From assembly GCF_014698115.1 (NCBI RefSeq), contig NZ_JACJSJ010000013.1, forward strand, positions 62,001-126,000: 64,000 nucleotides of DNA, read 5' to 3'. The notes beneath the pieces were generated by a model. That model saw only the letters and a list, made by a program, of their open reading frames with translations, ran no database searches and had not been told where the DNA came from. The DNA comes from Nostoc sp. FACHB-973. GTDB taxonomy: Bacteria > Cyanobacteriota > Cyanobacteriia > Cyanobacteriales > Nostocaceae. A program made the position numbers and the translations under genes. Below, piece by piece: positions 54,031 to 63,144 of the stretch. The stretch's first letter is position 1. The number at the start of each line of letters is the position of its first letter.

Positions 54031-54915
54031 ATGTCTAAACCTGCTGATATCAGTACTAAACGCCTAATCAGTCTTGCGCCAGATAATTGGGTAAAATGGG
54101 TAACACAAATTCCCGATGTTATTGTAGGTGAAATTCTCAACTCAGAATTTCAATGGCTGAGCAGACAAAGTGATGTACTCATCCGCGTTGAGAATCCAGA
54201 GTACGGAAAATTTCTCGTTATCAATGAATTACAACTGCGCTATAAACCCGAAATGCCACGACGAATGCGTGCTTATACAGCACTGGCTGAAGAAAAATAT
54301 AATTTACCTGCCTATCCAGTATTAATTAACATTCTCAAAGGAACTAACACAGAAATACCGACAACATATACATCAAATGTCGCAGGCTTAAAAGCAACTC
54401 AAGATTACCGCGTAATTAACCTGTGGGAAGTTGATGTAAATACTGTATTTGATACACCATTACCATCCTTAATTCCCTTTGTACCCATCCTCAAAGGTGG
54501 CGAAAATGAAGTTATAATTCGAGAAGCCTTGCAAGTTCTCCGTGCGGATGAACAATTAAATCAACTTGAAACAGTTTTGGCGTTTTTTGCTACGTTTGTA
54601 ATAGAGAGTGCCCTAGTCCAAGAAATCATGAGGTGGGATATGACTGTGTTGCGTGAGTCGCCTTGGTATCAAGAAATTTTACGCGAAGGAGAAGCGCGAG
54701 GAGAAGCACGTGGAGAAGCACGTGGAGAAGCACGCGGACGACGAGAGGAATTATATTCAGGTATTGAATTAGCACTGGAAATTAAATTTGGGACTCCTGG
54801 CTTAGATTTAATGCCAATCATTTACCAAATCACAGATTTACAGCGATTAAAAGTAATTCAGCAGGCGATTAAAACGCTAAATACAGTTGAAGAATTACAG
54901 CGAATTTGTGATTAA
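54031..54915 (+). CDS. Rpn-family PD-(D/E)XK nuclease / putative transposase
   Basis: 294 aa from ATG 54031. The N-terminal PD-(D/E)XK fold is of the recombination-promoting nuclease family (LINSEFQWLSRQSDVLIRV-type start; VINELQLRYKP with the catalytic E-x-Q; PRRMRAYTALAEEKYNLPAYPVLI). Near residue 220 it has a GEAR x4 repeat coded by a 12-base tandem repeat. The C-terminal helix ends in LNTVEELQRICD. Such proteins are numerous and mobile-element-like in cyanobacteria. It converges on hypB, 64 bases between stops. Confidence 0.8.
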   Translation: MSKPADISTKRLISLAPDNWVKWVTQIPDVIVGEILNSEFQWLSRQSDVLIRVENPEYGKFLVINELQLRYKPEMPRRMRAYTALAEEKYNLPAYPVLINILKGTNTEIPTTYTSNVAGLKATQDYRVINLWEVDVNTVFDTPLPSLIPFVPILKGGENEVIIREALQVLRADEQLNQLETVLAFFATFVIESALVQEIMRWDMTVLRESPWYQEILREGEARGEARGEARGEARGRREELYSGIELALEIKFGTPGLDLMPIIYQITDLQRLKVIQQAIKTLNTVEELQRICD

Positions 54916-54979
54916 TTTGCTAGTTAAAAAAGCTGGTGGTTCATTTTGTAGTTCCACCAAAAATGTTCAGGCGTAGCAT

Positions 54980-55831
54980 TCACGCAGTAATTACCGTTGA
55001 CACATTTTTTATCTTTTCAGTTACCCATTTATACCAATTATCTAACCCTATACCAGTAGTTGTAGAAACTTGAAAAATCTGAATTTGCGGATTAACTTGC
55101 TTAGCATATTCTATGCACTTTTGCACATCAAATTGCACGTAAGGTAGCAAATCAATTTTCGTCAAAATCATGATGTCACTAGCGCGGAACATGTGGGGAT
55201 ATTTTATCGGCTTATCTTCACCTTCCGTGACAGAGAGGATTACTACTTTAAAAAGTTCTCCTAAATCAAATAAAGCTGGACAAACCAAATTTCCCACATT
55301 TTCAATCATTACAACTGAATTCAAGGGTGGATTTAGTTGTTGTAAACCCCTGTCTATCATTGATGCATCTAAATGACAGCCTGTTCCGGTGTTAATTTGG
55401 ATGACTTTACAACCTGTTTCTTGAATTTTTTTAGCATCGTTAGTAGTTTCTTGGTCACCTTCAATTACACTAATAGATAATTGATGCTTTAAATCATTGA
55501 TAGTGCGAGTTAAAAGAGTTGTTTTCCCAGCGCCAGGAGAACTCATTAAATTTAAAGCGAGAATATTTCGACCTTTAAACCATCCCCGATTTTGGGCTGC
55601 TATTAAATTATTTTTGGCTAATATATCCTGTTCTAATGATATAGTTGTGCCATGTATTTTAGCATGAACTTGAGATGCTTCGGTGTGGGTATCGTGACTG
55701 TGGGAGTGGGTAATCACGGTGCCATCAGCTAAAGTATGAGTATGGTGATGGTGATTGTGTTCAGCTTCACTCACTTCCAAATTTGTAATTTTGGTTTCGC
55801 CATCATCAGAACAACCGCAGGTTACACACAT
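54980..55831 (-). CDS. hypB: Hydrogenase nickel incorporation GTPase HypB
   Basis: 283 aa. N-terminal CxxCGC nickel site (MCVTCGCSDDG), a His-rich loop for nickel storage (HNHHHHTHT; HSHSHDTH), then a SIMIBI GTPase: SSPGAGKTTLL (P-loop), EGDQET (switch) and TKIDLLPY (guanine specificity). It delivers Ni to the hydrogenase large subunit together with HypA. Last gene of the hyp operon; it overlaps hypA by 10 bases. Confidence 0.96.
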   Translation of the reverse strand: MCVTCGCSDDGETKITNLEVSEAEHNHHHHTHTLADGTVITHSHSHDTHTEASQVHAKIHGTTISLEQDILAKNNLIAAQNRGWFKGRNILALNLMSSPGAGKTTLLTRTINDLKHQLSISVIEGDQETTNDAKKIQETGCKVIQINTGTGCHLDASMIDRGLQQLNPPLNSVVMIENVGNLVCPALFDLGELFKVVILSVTEGEDKPIKYPHMFRASDIMILTKIDLLPYVQFDVQKCIEYAKQVNPQIQIFQVSTTTGIGLDNWYKWVTEKIKNVSTVITA

Positions 55832-56163
55832 AATTCCTCTATTTCGATTTCTTTAATTTTGAGTTCTTCACCAGATATTAAATCTAATTTGACGCTACCG
55901 CAGTTACAGATACCAAATGGTTTATCTAAATAAATTTCTGCATTGCATTGCTGACATCGCGCTAAACCAGGAATTTCTAAAATTTCTAATGTCGCCCCTT
56001 GTAAAACTGTACCTTGAGTGCAAATATCAAAACAAAATCGGATAGCGTCGGGCATAATAGCTGAAAGTTTGCCAATTTCTAATACAACTCGTTGTACTTT
56101 TGCACCTTTGGCGTGTTCAACTACAATTGCGACAATATTTTGGGTAATTCCTAATTCATGCAT
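55822..56163 (-). CDS. hypA: Hydrogenase nickel insertion protein HypA
   Basis: 113 aa. Starts MHELGITQ, with the conserved His2 nickel ligand. Zinc site CQQC and CNCG near the C-terminus. It works with HypB in nickel insertion. It lies 18 bases after hypE and overlaps hypB. Confidence 0.95.
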   Translation of the reverse strand: MHELGITQNIVAIVVEHAKGAKVQRVVLEIGKLSAIMPDAIRFCFDICTQGTVLQGATLEILEIPGLARCQQCNAEIYLDKPFGICNCGSVKLDLISGEELKIKEIEIEELCV

Positions 56164-56181
56164 ATAAAAATATCTTAAATA

Positions 56182-57264
56182 TTAACAAATTCTTGGTAAT
56201 TGGTCGCCTACTAACATATCAACAATACGTTCAGCACCAAAAATTGTTTTTAACAATACAATACCTGGAGGTGAGGTAATAACTTCACCAATAATACAAG
56301 CATCTTTTCCTGCTGGGTCTGATTTCATGGCTGATAAAATAGATTCAGCATGTTCTTTTTTTGCAACTACAACTAACTTACCTTCATTAGCTAAATACAA
56401 TGGGTCTAAGCCCAAAATTTCGCAAAAGCCTTTCACTTCTTCACGCACTGGAATAGATTCTTCGTAGAGGCGAATTCCCACATCAGAAGTGAGAGCAAAT
56501 TCATTTAAAACTGTTGCCAAGCCTCCGCGTGTCACATCTCGCATTGCATGAACTTGGGGACAGATATTGAGGATACTTGCTACTAAATCATGTAACGGCT
56601 GACAGTCACTTTCAATATTAGTTTCTAAAGCTAATTCTCCACGGGCAATTAAAATTGCTGCCCCATGATTGCCTAATTCACCATTAATAATTACAGCATC
56701 CCCAGGTTGAATATTCTGGGCAGAAATGTTAACTCCTCGTGGAATGATACCAATACCAGCAGTATTAATAAACAGTTTATCGGCAGCACCGCGATGTACA
56801 ACTTTTGTGTCACCAGTGACAATTTGAATACGAGCTTTTGTTGCGGCTGCTTTCATGCTGGCTACGACACGTCGCAAAGTTTCTACTGGTAATCCTTCTT
56901 CTAAAATAACGCTACAAGTTAGATATAAGGGTTTAGCACCACTGACGACTAAATCATTAACTGTGCCGTTGATGGCTAATTCTCCGATATCACTACCGGG
57001 AAAAAATAAAGGATCTACAACATAGGAATCTGTGGTAAAAGCGAGTCTGTCTCCTTCTTGTAAAAGAGGGGCTAAGTTGAAGGTTGCTTGGTCTTCTAAT
57101 TGGGAGAGAATTGGGTTATCAAAAGTATGAACAAAGATATCGTCAATTAAATCGCGCATGGCTTTACCACCGCTACCGTGTGCGAGAGTTATATGAGTGT
57201 CTTGGATTTTATGGCGACGACGGAAATGAGGGTTTTTTCTTTGGTTATTCGAGGTAAAGTGCAT
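56182..57264 (-). CDS. hypE: Hydrogenase maturation protein HypE
   Basis: 360 aa. An AIR-synthetase/PurM-like ATPase (LAHGSGGKAMRDLIDDIF; TGDTKVVHRGAADKLFIN). It ends in the invariant PRIC, whose C-terminal Cys is carbamoylated by HypF and dehydrated to the thiocyanate that supplies CN ligands. The N-terminus is somewhat extended (RRRHKIQDTH), and a later start is possible. It follows the tautomerase gene by 72 bases. Confidence 0.95.
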   Translation of the reverse strand: MHFTSNNQRKNPHFRRRHKIQDTHITLAHGSGGKAMRDLIDDIFVHTFDNPILSQLEDQATFNLAPLLQEGDRLAFTTDSYVVDPLFFPGSDIGELAINGTVNDLVVSGAKPLYLTCSVILEEGLPVETLRRVVASMKAAATKARIQIVTGDTKVVHRGAADKLFINTAGIGIIPRGVNISAQNIQPGDAVIINGELGNHGAAILIARGELALETNIESDCQPLHDLVASILNICPQVHAMRDVTRGGLATVLNEFALTSDVGIRLYEESIPVREEVKGFCEILGLDPLYLANEGKLVVVAKKEHAESILSAMKSDPAGKDACIIGEVITSPPGIVLLKTIFGAERIVDMLVGDQLPRIC

Positions 57265-57336
57265 TTATTTAAGGTGGATTTTTTAAGGAGTATCACGCAG
57301 AGGCGCAGAGAGGAATGAGACGAGAATTGGGGAGTT

Positions 57337-57552
57337 TTATCTACCTTTTTCTTCGTGTCTACCACTATGTTTGTCAGAATGTAATTGACCTCCAACTGCC
57401 CAATTTTCACGTTCAAATTCGTCGATGTGAATAGTTATCCATTCTGGCTTAGAATTCAAGGTGGCGACAAGGGCATCGGTGATGGCTTGAACTAGTTGGC
57501 GCTTTTTTTCGATGGAGTGTCCTTTGGCAATTTGAACTGTAATAAATGGCAT
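57337..57552 (-). CDS. 4-oxalocrotonate tautomerase-family protein inside the hyp operon
   Basis: 71 aa. Begins MPFITVQIAKGHS; after Met removal Pro1 would be the catalytic base of the tautomerase superfamily. KKRQLVQAITDALV and PEWITIHIDEFERENWAVGG match the family. Monomers of about 60-70 aa assemble as hexamers. It lies between hypD and hypE on the same strand (gaps 41 and 72 bases), so it is likely cotranscribed. Its role in hydrogenase maturation, if any, is unknown. Confidence 0.88.
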   Translation of the reverse strand: MPFITVQIAKGHSIEKKRQLVQAITDALVATLNSKPEWITIHIDEFERENWAVGGQLHSDKHSGRHEEKGR

Positions 57553-57593
57553 GGAAGTTATCCTCTAATGGTGTAGTTGTAGAATATAAACTC

Positions 57594-58778
57594 CTAGTCT
57601 AAAGAGAAACCACAGGCGGGTAGAGGTTCTTGTGTGATGGTTACTTTTGGTTTTTCAGCTATTATTTTTTTAGCCATAGTAGAGAGTCGTCCATATTTGT
57701 AATATGCTGCACAAGCACCTTCAGAAGATACCATGCAAGTACCAATGGGTGTTTGGGGTGTGCAAGCTGTCCCGAATACTTTGCATTCCCAAGGTTTTAA
57801 TACTCCTTTGAGAATTTCTCCACATTTACAAGCTTTATGGTCGGCTACTTTGAGATTAGGAATGGTAAATTTAAGTTCGGCATCAAATTGAGCGTATTCA
57901 GGTTGAATTTTTAATCCGGAATAGGGAATATCGCCCAAGCCGCGCCAATCGAAACTCTCTCGCACAGCAAATACTTTATTGATGGCTTCTAGTGCTACTT
58001 TATTCCCAGCTTTTTGGACAATTCGATTATATTGATTTTCAACTTCGCAACGATTTTCTATTAGCTGTTGCAACAGCATCCAAATTGATTGCAGAATATC
58101 TAAAGGTTCAAATCCTGAAACAACAATTGGCTTATTATATTGTTGGGAAATAAATTCATAAGGGTCAGTACCAATTACCATGCTGACATGACCAGGCCCA
58201 ACGAATCCATCAAGTTGCAAATCGGGATTATCTAGTAGTGCTTTGAGGGCGGGAATCACAAGGACGTGATTGCAAAACATACTGAAGTTAGGAATTTCTT
58301 CGGCTGCGGCTTGCAGGATGGTAAAGGCGGTGCTGGGGGCTGTGGTTTCAAAGCCTAAAGCGAAGAAAACTACTTGTTTGTTGGGGTTATCTTTGGCAAT
58401 TTGCAGACTATCTAGGGGAGAGTACACCATACGGATGTCTGCGCCTTGTGCCCTGGCTTGCAGTAAGCTTGTTTTGGAACCAGGAACCCGCATGGCATCG
58501 CCAAAGGTGGCAAAGATAACGTTAGAATTTTGAGAGATGGCGATCGCATCATCTAATCTCCCCTTTGGCATAACACATACTGGACAACCAGGCCCATGAA
58601 TTAGTTCAATGCGATCGGGTAAAATTTCTTCAATGCCATATTTAAATATAGAATGGGTATGCCCGCCGCACACTTCCATAATTTTGATAGGTTTTTCTAG
58701 TCCGTCGCATAATTTTGCAATTTCCCGACGTAAGGCTTCAGCTTTTTCTCTTTCGCGGAATTCATCAACGTATTTCAT
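57594..58778 (-). CDS. hypD: Hydrogenase maturation protein HypD
   Basis: 394 aa. An iron-sulphur scaffold protein on which the Fe(CN)2CO unit is assembled with HypC. Signatures: CGGHTHSIFKYG, HGPGCPVCVMPKG and the C-terminal cysteine cluster in CKVFGTACTP...GTCMVSSEGACAAYYKYGR. Length is typical. It follows hypC by 68 bases and starts MKYVDEFRERE, the usual beginning. Confidence 0.96.
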   Translation of the reverse strand: MKYVDEFREREKAEALRREIAKLCDGLEKPIKIMEVCGGHTHSIFKYGIEEILPDRIELIHGPGCPVCVMPKGRLDDAIAISQNSNVIFATFGDAMRVPGSKTSLLQARAQGADIRMVYSPLDSLQIAKDNPNKQVVFFALGFETTAPSTAFTILQAAAEEIPNFSMFCNHVLVIPALKALLDNPDLQLDGFVGPGHVSMVIGTDPYEFISQQYNKPIVVSGFEPLDILQSIWMLLQQLIENRCEVENQYNRIVQKAGNKVALEAINKVFAVRESFDWRGLGDIPYSGLKIQPEYAQFDAELKFTIPNLKVADHKACKCGEILKGVLKPWECKVFGTACTPQTPIGTCMVSSEGACAAYYKYGRLSTMAKKIIAEKPKVTITQEPLPACGFSLD

Positions 58779-58846
58779 AGGGAATGATAAGTAGTTTTAT
58801 TGCTTCACGCAAAGACGCAAAGACGCAAAAAAAAAGAAATACTAAG

Positions 58847-59104
58847 TTAAGTAAGTGTTATTTGCGCTGCTGCTAATTCTTGCAACAACTCTAATGTTTC
58901 TGCTGCTTCTTGTTCGTTAATTCGATTCATCGCAAAGCCAACATGCACTAATACCCAATCTCCAATACAAGCTTCAGGTGGGTGTTCTTCGTCAACGATG
59001 CAAGCAATATTTACTTGACGCTTAACACCACCAACATCAACAATGGCTAATTTATGATTAACGTTGGTAATTTCGATAATTTGACCGGGAATTCCTAAAC
59101 ACAT
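58847..59104 (-). CDS. hypC: Hydrogenase assembly chaperone HypC
   Basis: 85 aa. Begins MCLGIPGQI; the N-terminal Cys binds the iron unit and the hydrogenase large subunit precursor. The family body (VDVGGVKRQVNIACI; GDWVLVHVGFAMNRI) is intact. It lies between hypF and hypD. The spacers on both sides carry CAAAGACG-type short repeats. Confidence 0.96.
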   Translation of the reverse strand: MCLGIPGQIIEITNVNHKLAIVDVGGVKRQVNIACIVDEEHPPEACIGDWVLVHVGFAMNRINEQEAAETLELLQELAAAQITLT

Positions 59105-59146
59105 TTTTATCTTCTTTGCGCCTTTGCGCCTTTGCGTGAAATAAAT

Positions 59147-61549
59147 TTATACTCTTAATTGTGCAGCCGTAATCACTGCTTGCCCTAGAGATAATCCCCC
59201 ATCATTCGCTGGAAATAAACTGTGAGTCAACACTTTTATTCCCCAACTTTGTAAGGATTTACTAACTTGCTCTAACAATATACAATTCTGAAATACTCCT
59301 CCTGTTAAAACAACCTGATGAATCAGATTTTCTTGACAAACACGTTTAACCATCTCCACAATCGCATTAGCTAAACCTTTGTGAAATTTAGCAGCTATAA
59401 TTTGTTGTGGAATCTGTTGCTGCAAGTCATGGAGTAAAGCTTGCCACATTGGACGCGGGTCTATACAATAAATACTATCTAAAAAGCTCAATTCAAAAGG
59501 ATAAATTAGCGTTTCTTTAGAATGATTTAAGATGCTAATATCGACTAGAGCTTCCATTGCGATCGCAGCTTGTCCTTCATAGCTACATTCATCTCTATAA
59601 ATACCGATAGCTGCTGCCACCGCATCGAACAACCTCCCCACTGAGGAAGCTGGAGGAGAGTTAATTCCTTTATCAATGAGTTGATTAAGTAGCTTAATTG
59701 GCTTGCTTTTCAAAAATTTAACTATTTCTAAATCAGCATATTTTTCTTCGCAATCACCCCAAAAATTAGCGGCTATTAATTGGGCATAAGTATTACGCCA
59801 AGGCTGATATATTGCTTTTTCACCGCCAATCATTGCCACTGGTTTAAATGTTGCTAGTCGCTGAAATTTTCGGTAATCTGCTAAAAGAAATTCTCCGCCC
59901 CAGAGTGTACCATCTTCGCCATAACCCAAACCATCTAAAGCAATACCTAATACTGGAGGCGAATCTAAAGGAATGTTATTTTCCGCCATACAAGCGGCAA
60001 TGTGGGCGTGATGATGTTGAATTGGGTTAATTGTAATTTTGTTTATATCTGCAAGTTCTTTACCAAACTTGCTTGATAAATATTCAGGATGTTTATCGAT
60101 CGCAATTACTTCTGCTTTGTGTTTAAATAAATTTAAGTATAAACTTAAAGTTTCTCGATAACTCTGAAAAGCCGCAGCATTTTCTAAATCTCCCAGATGT
60201 TGCGAAACAATTGCTTCTCTTTCTCGCAACAAACAAAAGGTATTTTTTAACTCACTACCCATTGCTAAAATTTGCGGCACATCCTCAAATCCTGGTGGTA
60301 AACTAATCGCTGCTGGTGCATATCCTCTAGCACGCCGAATTGTTTGAACTTTATCACCAACAACCCGCACCACCGAATCATCTACCCGATTAATAATGTC
60401 CCGATTATGGAGAATAAAATAATCAGCTATAGTCCCTAACTTTTCCCTTGCTTCATCATTATCAATACATTGCGGTTCATCAGCAATATTGCCACTAGTT
60501 AAAACAATTGGACGATTCATCCGCCGCAAAATTAAATGATGTAACGGCGTATAAGGTAGCATAAAACCAAGGGTATTTTGTCCTGGCGCTACCGATACTG
60601 CAATATTAAAATTCGCAGAATGTGAAAGTTTTTCCTCCACCTCTATTCCCACTCCCCACTCCCCACTCCCCACTCCCTTCTTCCGTAATAAAACAATCGG
60701 TGCAGCAGGACTCGTTAATAATTCTTTTTCCTTAGCATTTACAGTACAATATTGTTCAATTACTTCAATATCCCGTGCCATTAAAGCAAAAGGTTTATGA
60801 TAGCGCCTTTTGCGATATCGCAATTTTTCTACAGCAACTTCCACAGTTGCATCGCAAGCTAAATGAAAACCACCTAACCCTTTAATTGCGACAATTTCAC
60901 CTTTTTGCAATAGGGTACAAGCAGCATCAACATCATCTAACATCGAGAACATAGAAGCAGTAACCGCTTTCCCATCAGCGCGTTCTAACCAAGCTGAAGC
61001 ACCGCAAGCATGACAAGCTACAGGTTGGGCATGAAAACGGCGATTTTCCACATCGTGGTATTCCTTCGCACATTCGGAACACATGACAAACGCAGACATA
61101 CTGGTATTGCATCTGTCATAAGGAATGGCACGAATAATACTCAAGCGAGGGCCACAATGAGTACAGTTAGTAAAAGGGTAGCGGTAAAAGTGGCTAAAAG
61201 GGTCGAATATTTCTTTTTGACATTGTGGACAAGTCGCTGCATCAGGAGCAATTTGTGTTTTAATTGCACTATTTACGCTACTAGAAATCACAAAATCATC
61301 AACGTTTAATTTGCCTGTGTAAGGAGTTCTTATTAGTTCATTAATTTTTGCCAACGGTGGACATTCTGTTTGTAATTTGGCGACGAATTCGGTTATTGCT
61401 TCTTCACTACCAGATACGCGAATTAAAACACCTTCACCATCATTACAAACATCTCCACCCAAACCGCAAACTTTAGCAAGACGATATACAGTAGGGCGAA
61501 ATCCTACTCCTTGAACAGTACCGCGAACTCTAATTTCTTCACTCGCCAT
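59147..61549 (-). CDS. hypF: Carbamoyltransferase HypF with in-frame heptamer insertion
   Basis: 800 aa. Domain order as in the family: acylphosphatase-like (IRVRGTVQGVGFRPTVYRLA), zinc-finger pair (CPQCQKEIF...CTHCGPR; CSECAKEYHD...CHACGAS), YrdC-like (GEIVAIKGLGGFHLACDA) and the Kae1-like C-terminus (HHHAHIAACMAEN; VVLTGGVFQNCILLEQ). It transfers the carbamoyl group to the HypE cysteine. Between IVLLRK and VSVAPGQ the protein has about 20 extra residues (GVGSGEWGVGIEVEEKLSHS). They are coded partly by CACTCCC heptamers at 60645-60680 (plus strand), an in-frame repeat insertion. Confidence 0.96.
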   Translation of the reverse strand: MASEEIRVRGTVQGVGFRPTVYRLAKVCGLGGDVCNDGEGVLIRVSGSEEAITEFVAKLQTECPPLAKINELIRTPYTGKLNVDDFVISSSVNSAIKTQIAPDAATCPQCQKEIFDPFSHFYRYPFTNCTHCGPRLSIIRAIPYDRCNTSMSAFVMCSECAKEYHDVENRRFHAQPVACHACGASAWLERADGKAVTASMFSMLDDVDAACTLLQKGEIVAIKGLGGFHLACDATVEVAVEKLRYRKRRYHKPFALMARDIEVIEQYCTVNAKEKELLTSPAAPIVLLRKKGVGSGEWGVGIEVEEKLSHSANFNIAVSVAPGQNTLGFMLPYTPLHHLILRRMNRPIVLTSGNIADEPQCIDNDEAREKLGTIADYFILHNRDIINRVDDSVVRVVGDKVQTIRRARGYAPAAISLPPGFEDVPQILAMGSELKNTFCLLREREAIVSQHLGDLENAAAFQSYRETLSLYLNLFKHKAEVIAIDKHPEYLSSKFGKELADINKITINPIQHHHAHIAACMAENNIPLDSPPVLGIALDGLGYGEDGTLWGGEFLLADYRKFQRLATFKPVAMIGGEKAIYQPWRNTYAQLIAANFWGDCEEKYADLEIVKFLKSKPIKLLNQLIDKGINSPPASSVGRLFDAVAAAIGIYRDECSYEGQAAIAMEALVDISILNHSKETLIYPFELSFLDSIYCIDPRPMWQALLHDLQQQIPQQIIAAKFHKGLANAIVEMVKRVCQENLIHQVVLTGGVFQNCILLEQVSKSLQSWGIKVLTHSLFPANDGGLSLGQAVITAAQLRV
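60645..60680. repeat. Heptamer tandem repeat (CACTCCC)n inside hypF
   Basis: Four consecutive CACTCCC units in coding sequence. They belong to the same heptamer family as intergenic arrays near 46690-46826. Confidence 0.85.
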
Positions 61550-61565
61550 ATAAATCTGACTTATA

Positions 61566-61600
61566 AATTACGAATTACGAATTACGAATTACGAATTATT
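61566..61600. repeat. Heptamer tandem repeat (AATTACG)n between hypF and the NHL gene
   Basis: About five AATTACG units fill most of the 39-base spacer. The same unit occurs near 47704. Confidence 0.85.
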
Positions 61601-62800
61601 AAACTGCCACAGCAAAATTCGATTATTCCCAGAATCAGCTATTACTGCCGTCTTGCCACAAATTTTTATGCCGTAACACCAATTGAAACTATCTCGTTTT
61701 GGTAATCCAAAATTCCGATTTTCACCTTTACTTTGAAAATTCATTTGTCCGGTAATGGCATCTGCCGTTGCTCCTTGCAGTGAGAAAATTGATTCTGGCT
61801 TTCTCCATCCTAACAGCCGAGAATTTGCAGTATCCGCAACTACTAACCACTCACCAGCTATTCCAGCACCATAAGGCATACTCAAGCTACTAGCATTAGG
61901 ATAATAAACCCCTTGATTCATTTCCACACAATTAAAGTTTTTTTGCCCTAAAACCACTGCACAAGGAGTATTATTTTCCGTGGGTATTCCTTGCCAAATC
62001 ATGACACGGTTATTGCCCGCATCGCTGACAACCAGATTTTCTCCCCAAAAAGTAATATCGTGACACCAACGCATACTCGCTGCGGTTGGAGAACCACCGC
62101 CATTTTCATTGCGAGATATCATATCTGGTTGTCCCAAAACTAAATCAGCAGGTTGGCCGTTTTCTGTTGGTAATTGATGCCAAATTAATACTCTGCGATT
62201 TCCTGTATCAGCAACAAATAGCTGTCCTTGATGATATAAAACACCATAAGGCCAGTGCATTGTACTGGCAGATGCTTGTTGACTTCCTCTATTTGGTTCG
62301 TTATCAATAAAATTAACTTGTCCTAATACCAAATCTGCTGGTACATTACTATCTTGTGGTAAATTTTTCCAAATCAAAACTCGATGATTCCAAGCATCTG
62401 CTACAGCTAAACCTTCGCCACAACTACAAATACCAGTTGGTACATTTAAAGTACTTCTTCCAATTGTACCTTTAGCATTTTGTCCTTCATGATAAAAGTC
62501 AGGTTGCCCAATTACCCAATCAGCTGCTTGACTATCTTGAGTAGGTAAATTCCGCCATCCCAATAATCGATGATGTCCTGTATCTGACACCCACAATAGC
62601 CCATTTGACAACAAACAAGCACCACGAGGTCCAAACATTGTAGTCGGACTGGGTGCTACAGGTATCACTAATTGTTCTGCTTGAATAATATTACCTAAAA
62701 TTACCTCTGCACCCTGAGATGAAAAAGGTAAGCTTTGAGGAATTGCTGTTGCTTCTGGCGGTAATTGTGATATGGGATGAATTGTAATTGGGATATCCAT
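61589..62800 (-). CDS. NHL-repeat protein of the extended hyp operon
   Basis: 403 aa. Five to six NHL beta-propeller blades, with recurring (V/I)ADxxNxRVLIW and (A/S)DLVLGQ units (VADAWNHRVLIW; VADTGNRRVLIW; VSDAGNNRVMIW; IADSGNNRILLW). No signal peptide. In heterocystous cyanobacteria an NHL gene upstream of hypF belongs to the extended hyp operon proposed to help mature the hydrogenase small subunit; the exact activity is unproven. An in-frame TTG lies at 62809. Confidence 0.88.
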   Translation of the reverse strand: MDIPITIHPISQLPPEATAIPQSLPFSSQGAEVILGNIIQAEQLVIPVAPSPTTMFGPRGACLLSNGLLWVSDTGHHRLLGWRNLPTQDSQAADWVIGQPDFYHEGQNAKGTIGRSTLNVPTGICSCGEGLAVADAWNHRVLIWKNLPQDSNVPADLVLGQVNFIDNEPNRGSQQASASTMHWPYGVLYHQGQLFVADTGNRRVLIWHQLPTENGQPADLVLGQPDMISRNENGGGSPTAASMRWCHDITFWGENLVVSDAGNNRVMIWQGIPTENNTPCAVVLGQKNFNCVEMNQGVYYPNASSLSMPYGAGIAGEWLVVADTANSRLLGWRKPESIFSLQGATADAITGQMNFQSKGENRNFGLPKRDSFNWCYGIKICGKTAVIADSGNNRILLWQFNNS

Positions 62801-63144
62801 GAACCGCAAATAGAGGCTGATAAATATTTAAAAACATTAATCCTTAACAGCATGTAACAACAGTAACATTATGAGATTTTTGATATAAAATAATCAATGA
62901 ACTTTTTGGAAAAGTCTTTCTTTGCGTTCTCATCTCTGCGCGGCAGTCGCTCATGGGGGAAACCCCCAAGACCGCGCTGCCTTGCCTCTGCGCCTCTGCG
63001 TGAGAAAAAAATTTGATAAATGCGATCGCAGGTATAATTCAGTTCACAGTCAAGAGTAAAAATTTTAGGTTTTTGACTCTTGACTTTTGAATTATTTCAA
63101 CCTTTACGAACAAAAATATGACACTTGAATAAGTCCTATATATG
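62801..63144 (-). promoter_or_regulatory. Spacer between the NifU-Rieske and NHL genes
   Basis: 344 bases without a supported gene. It holds a palindromic extragenic repeat (62942-62981, GGCAG...CTGCC outer and GGGGG AAA CCCCC inner), short CTCTGCG repeats, and AT-rich sequence that may hold an internal promoter for NHL-hypF. Confidence 0.5.

Noticed and set aside
54690..54740. CRISPR-like or regulatory repeat in the Rpn-type gene
   Set aside because: It is a 12-base in-frame tandem coding for GEAR units, common in this protein family.
57189..57416. 75-codon minus-strand frame between hypE and the tautomerase
   Set aside because: It overlaps both genes in another frame and contains the spacer repeats.
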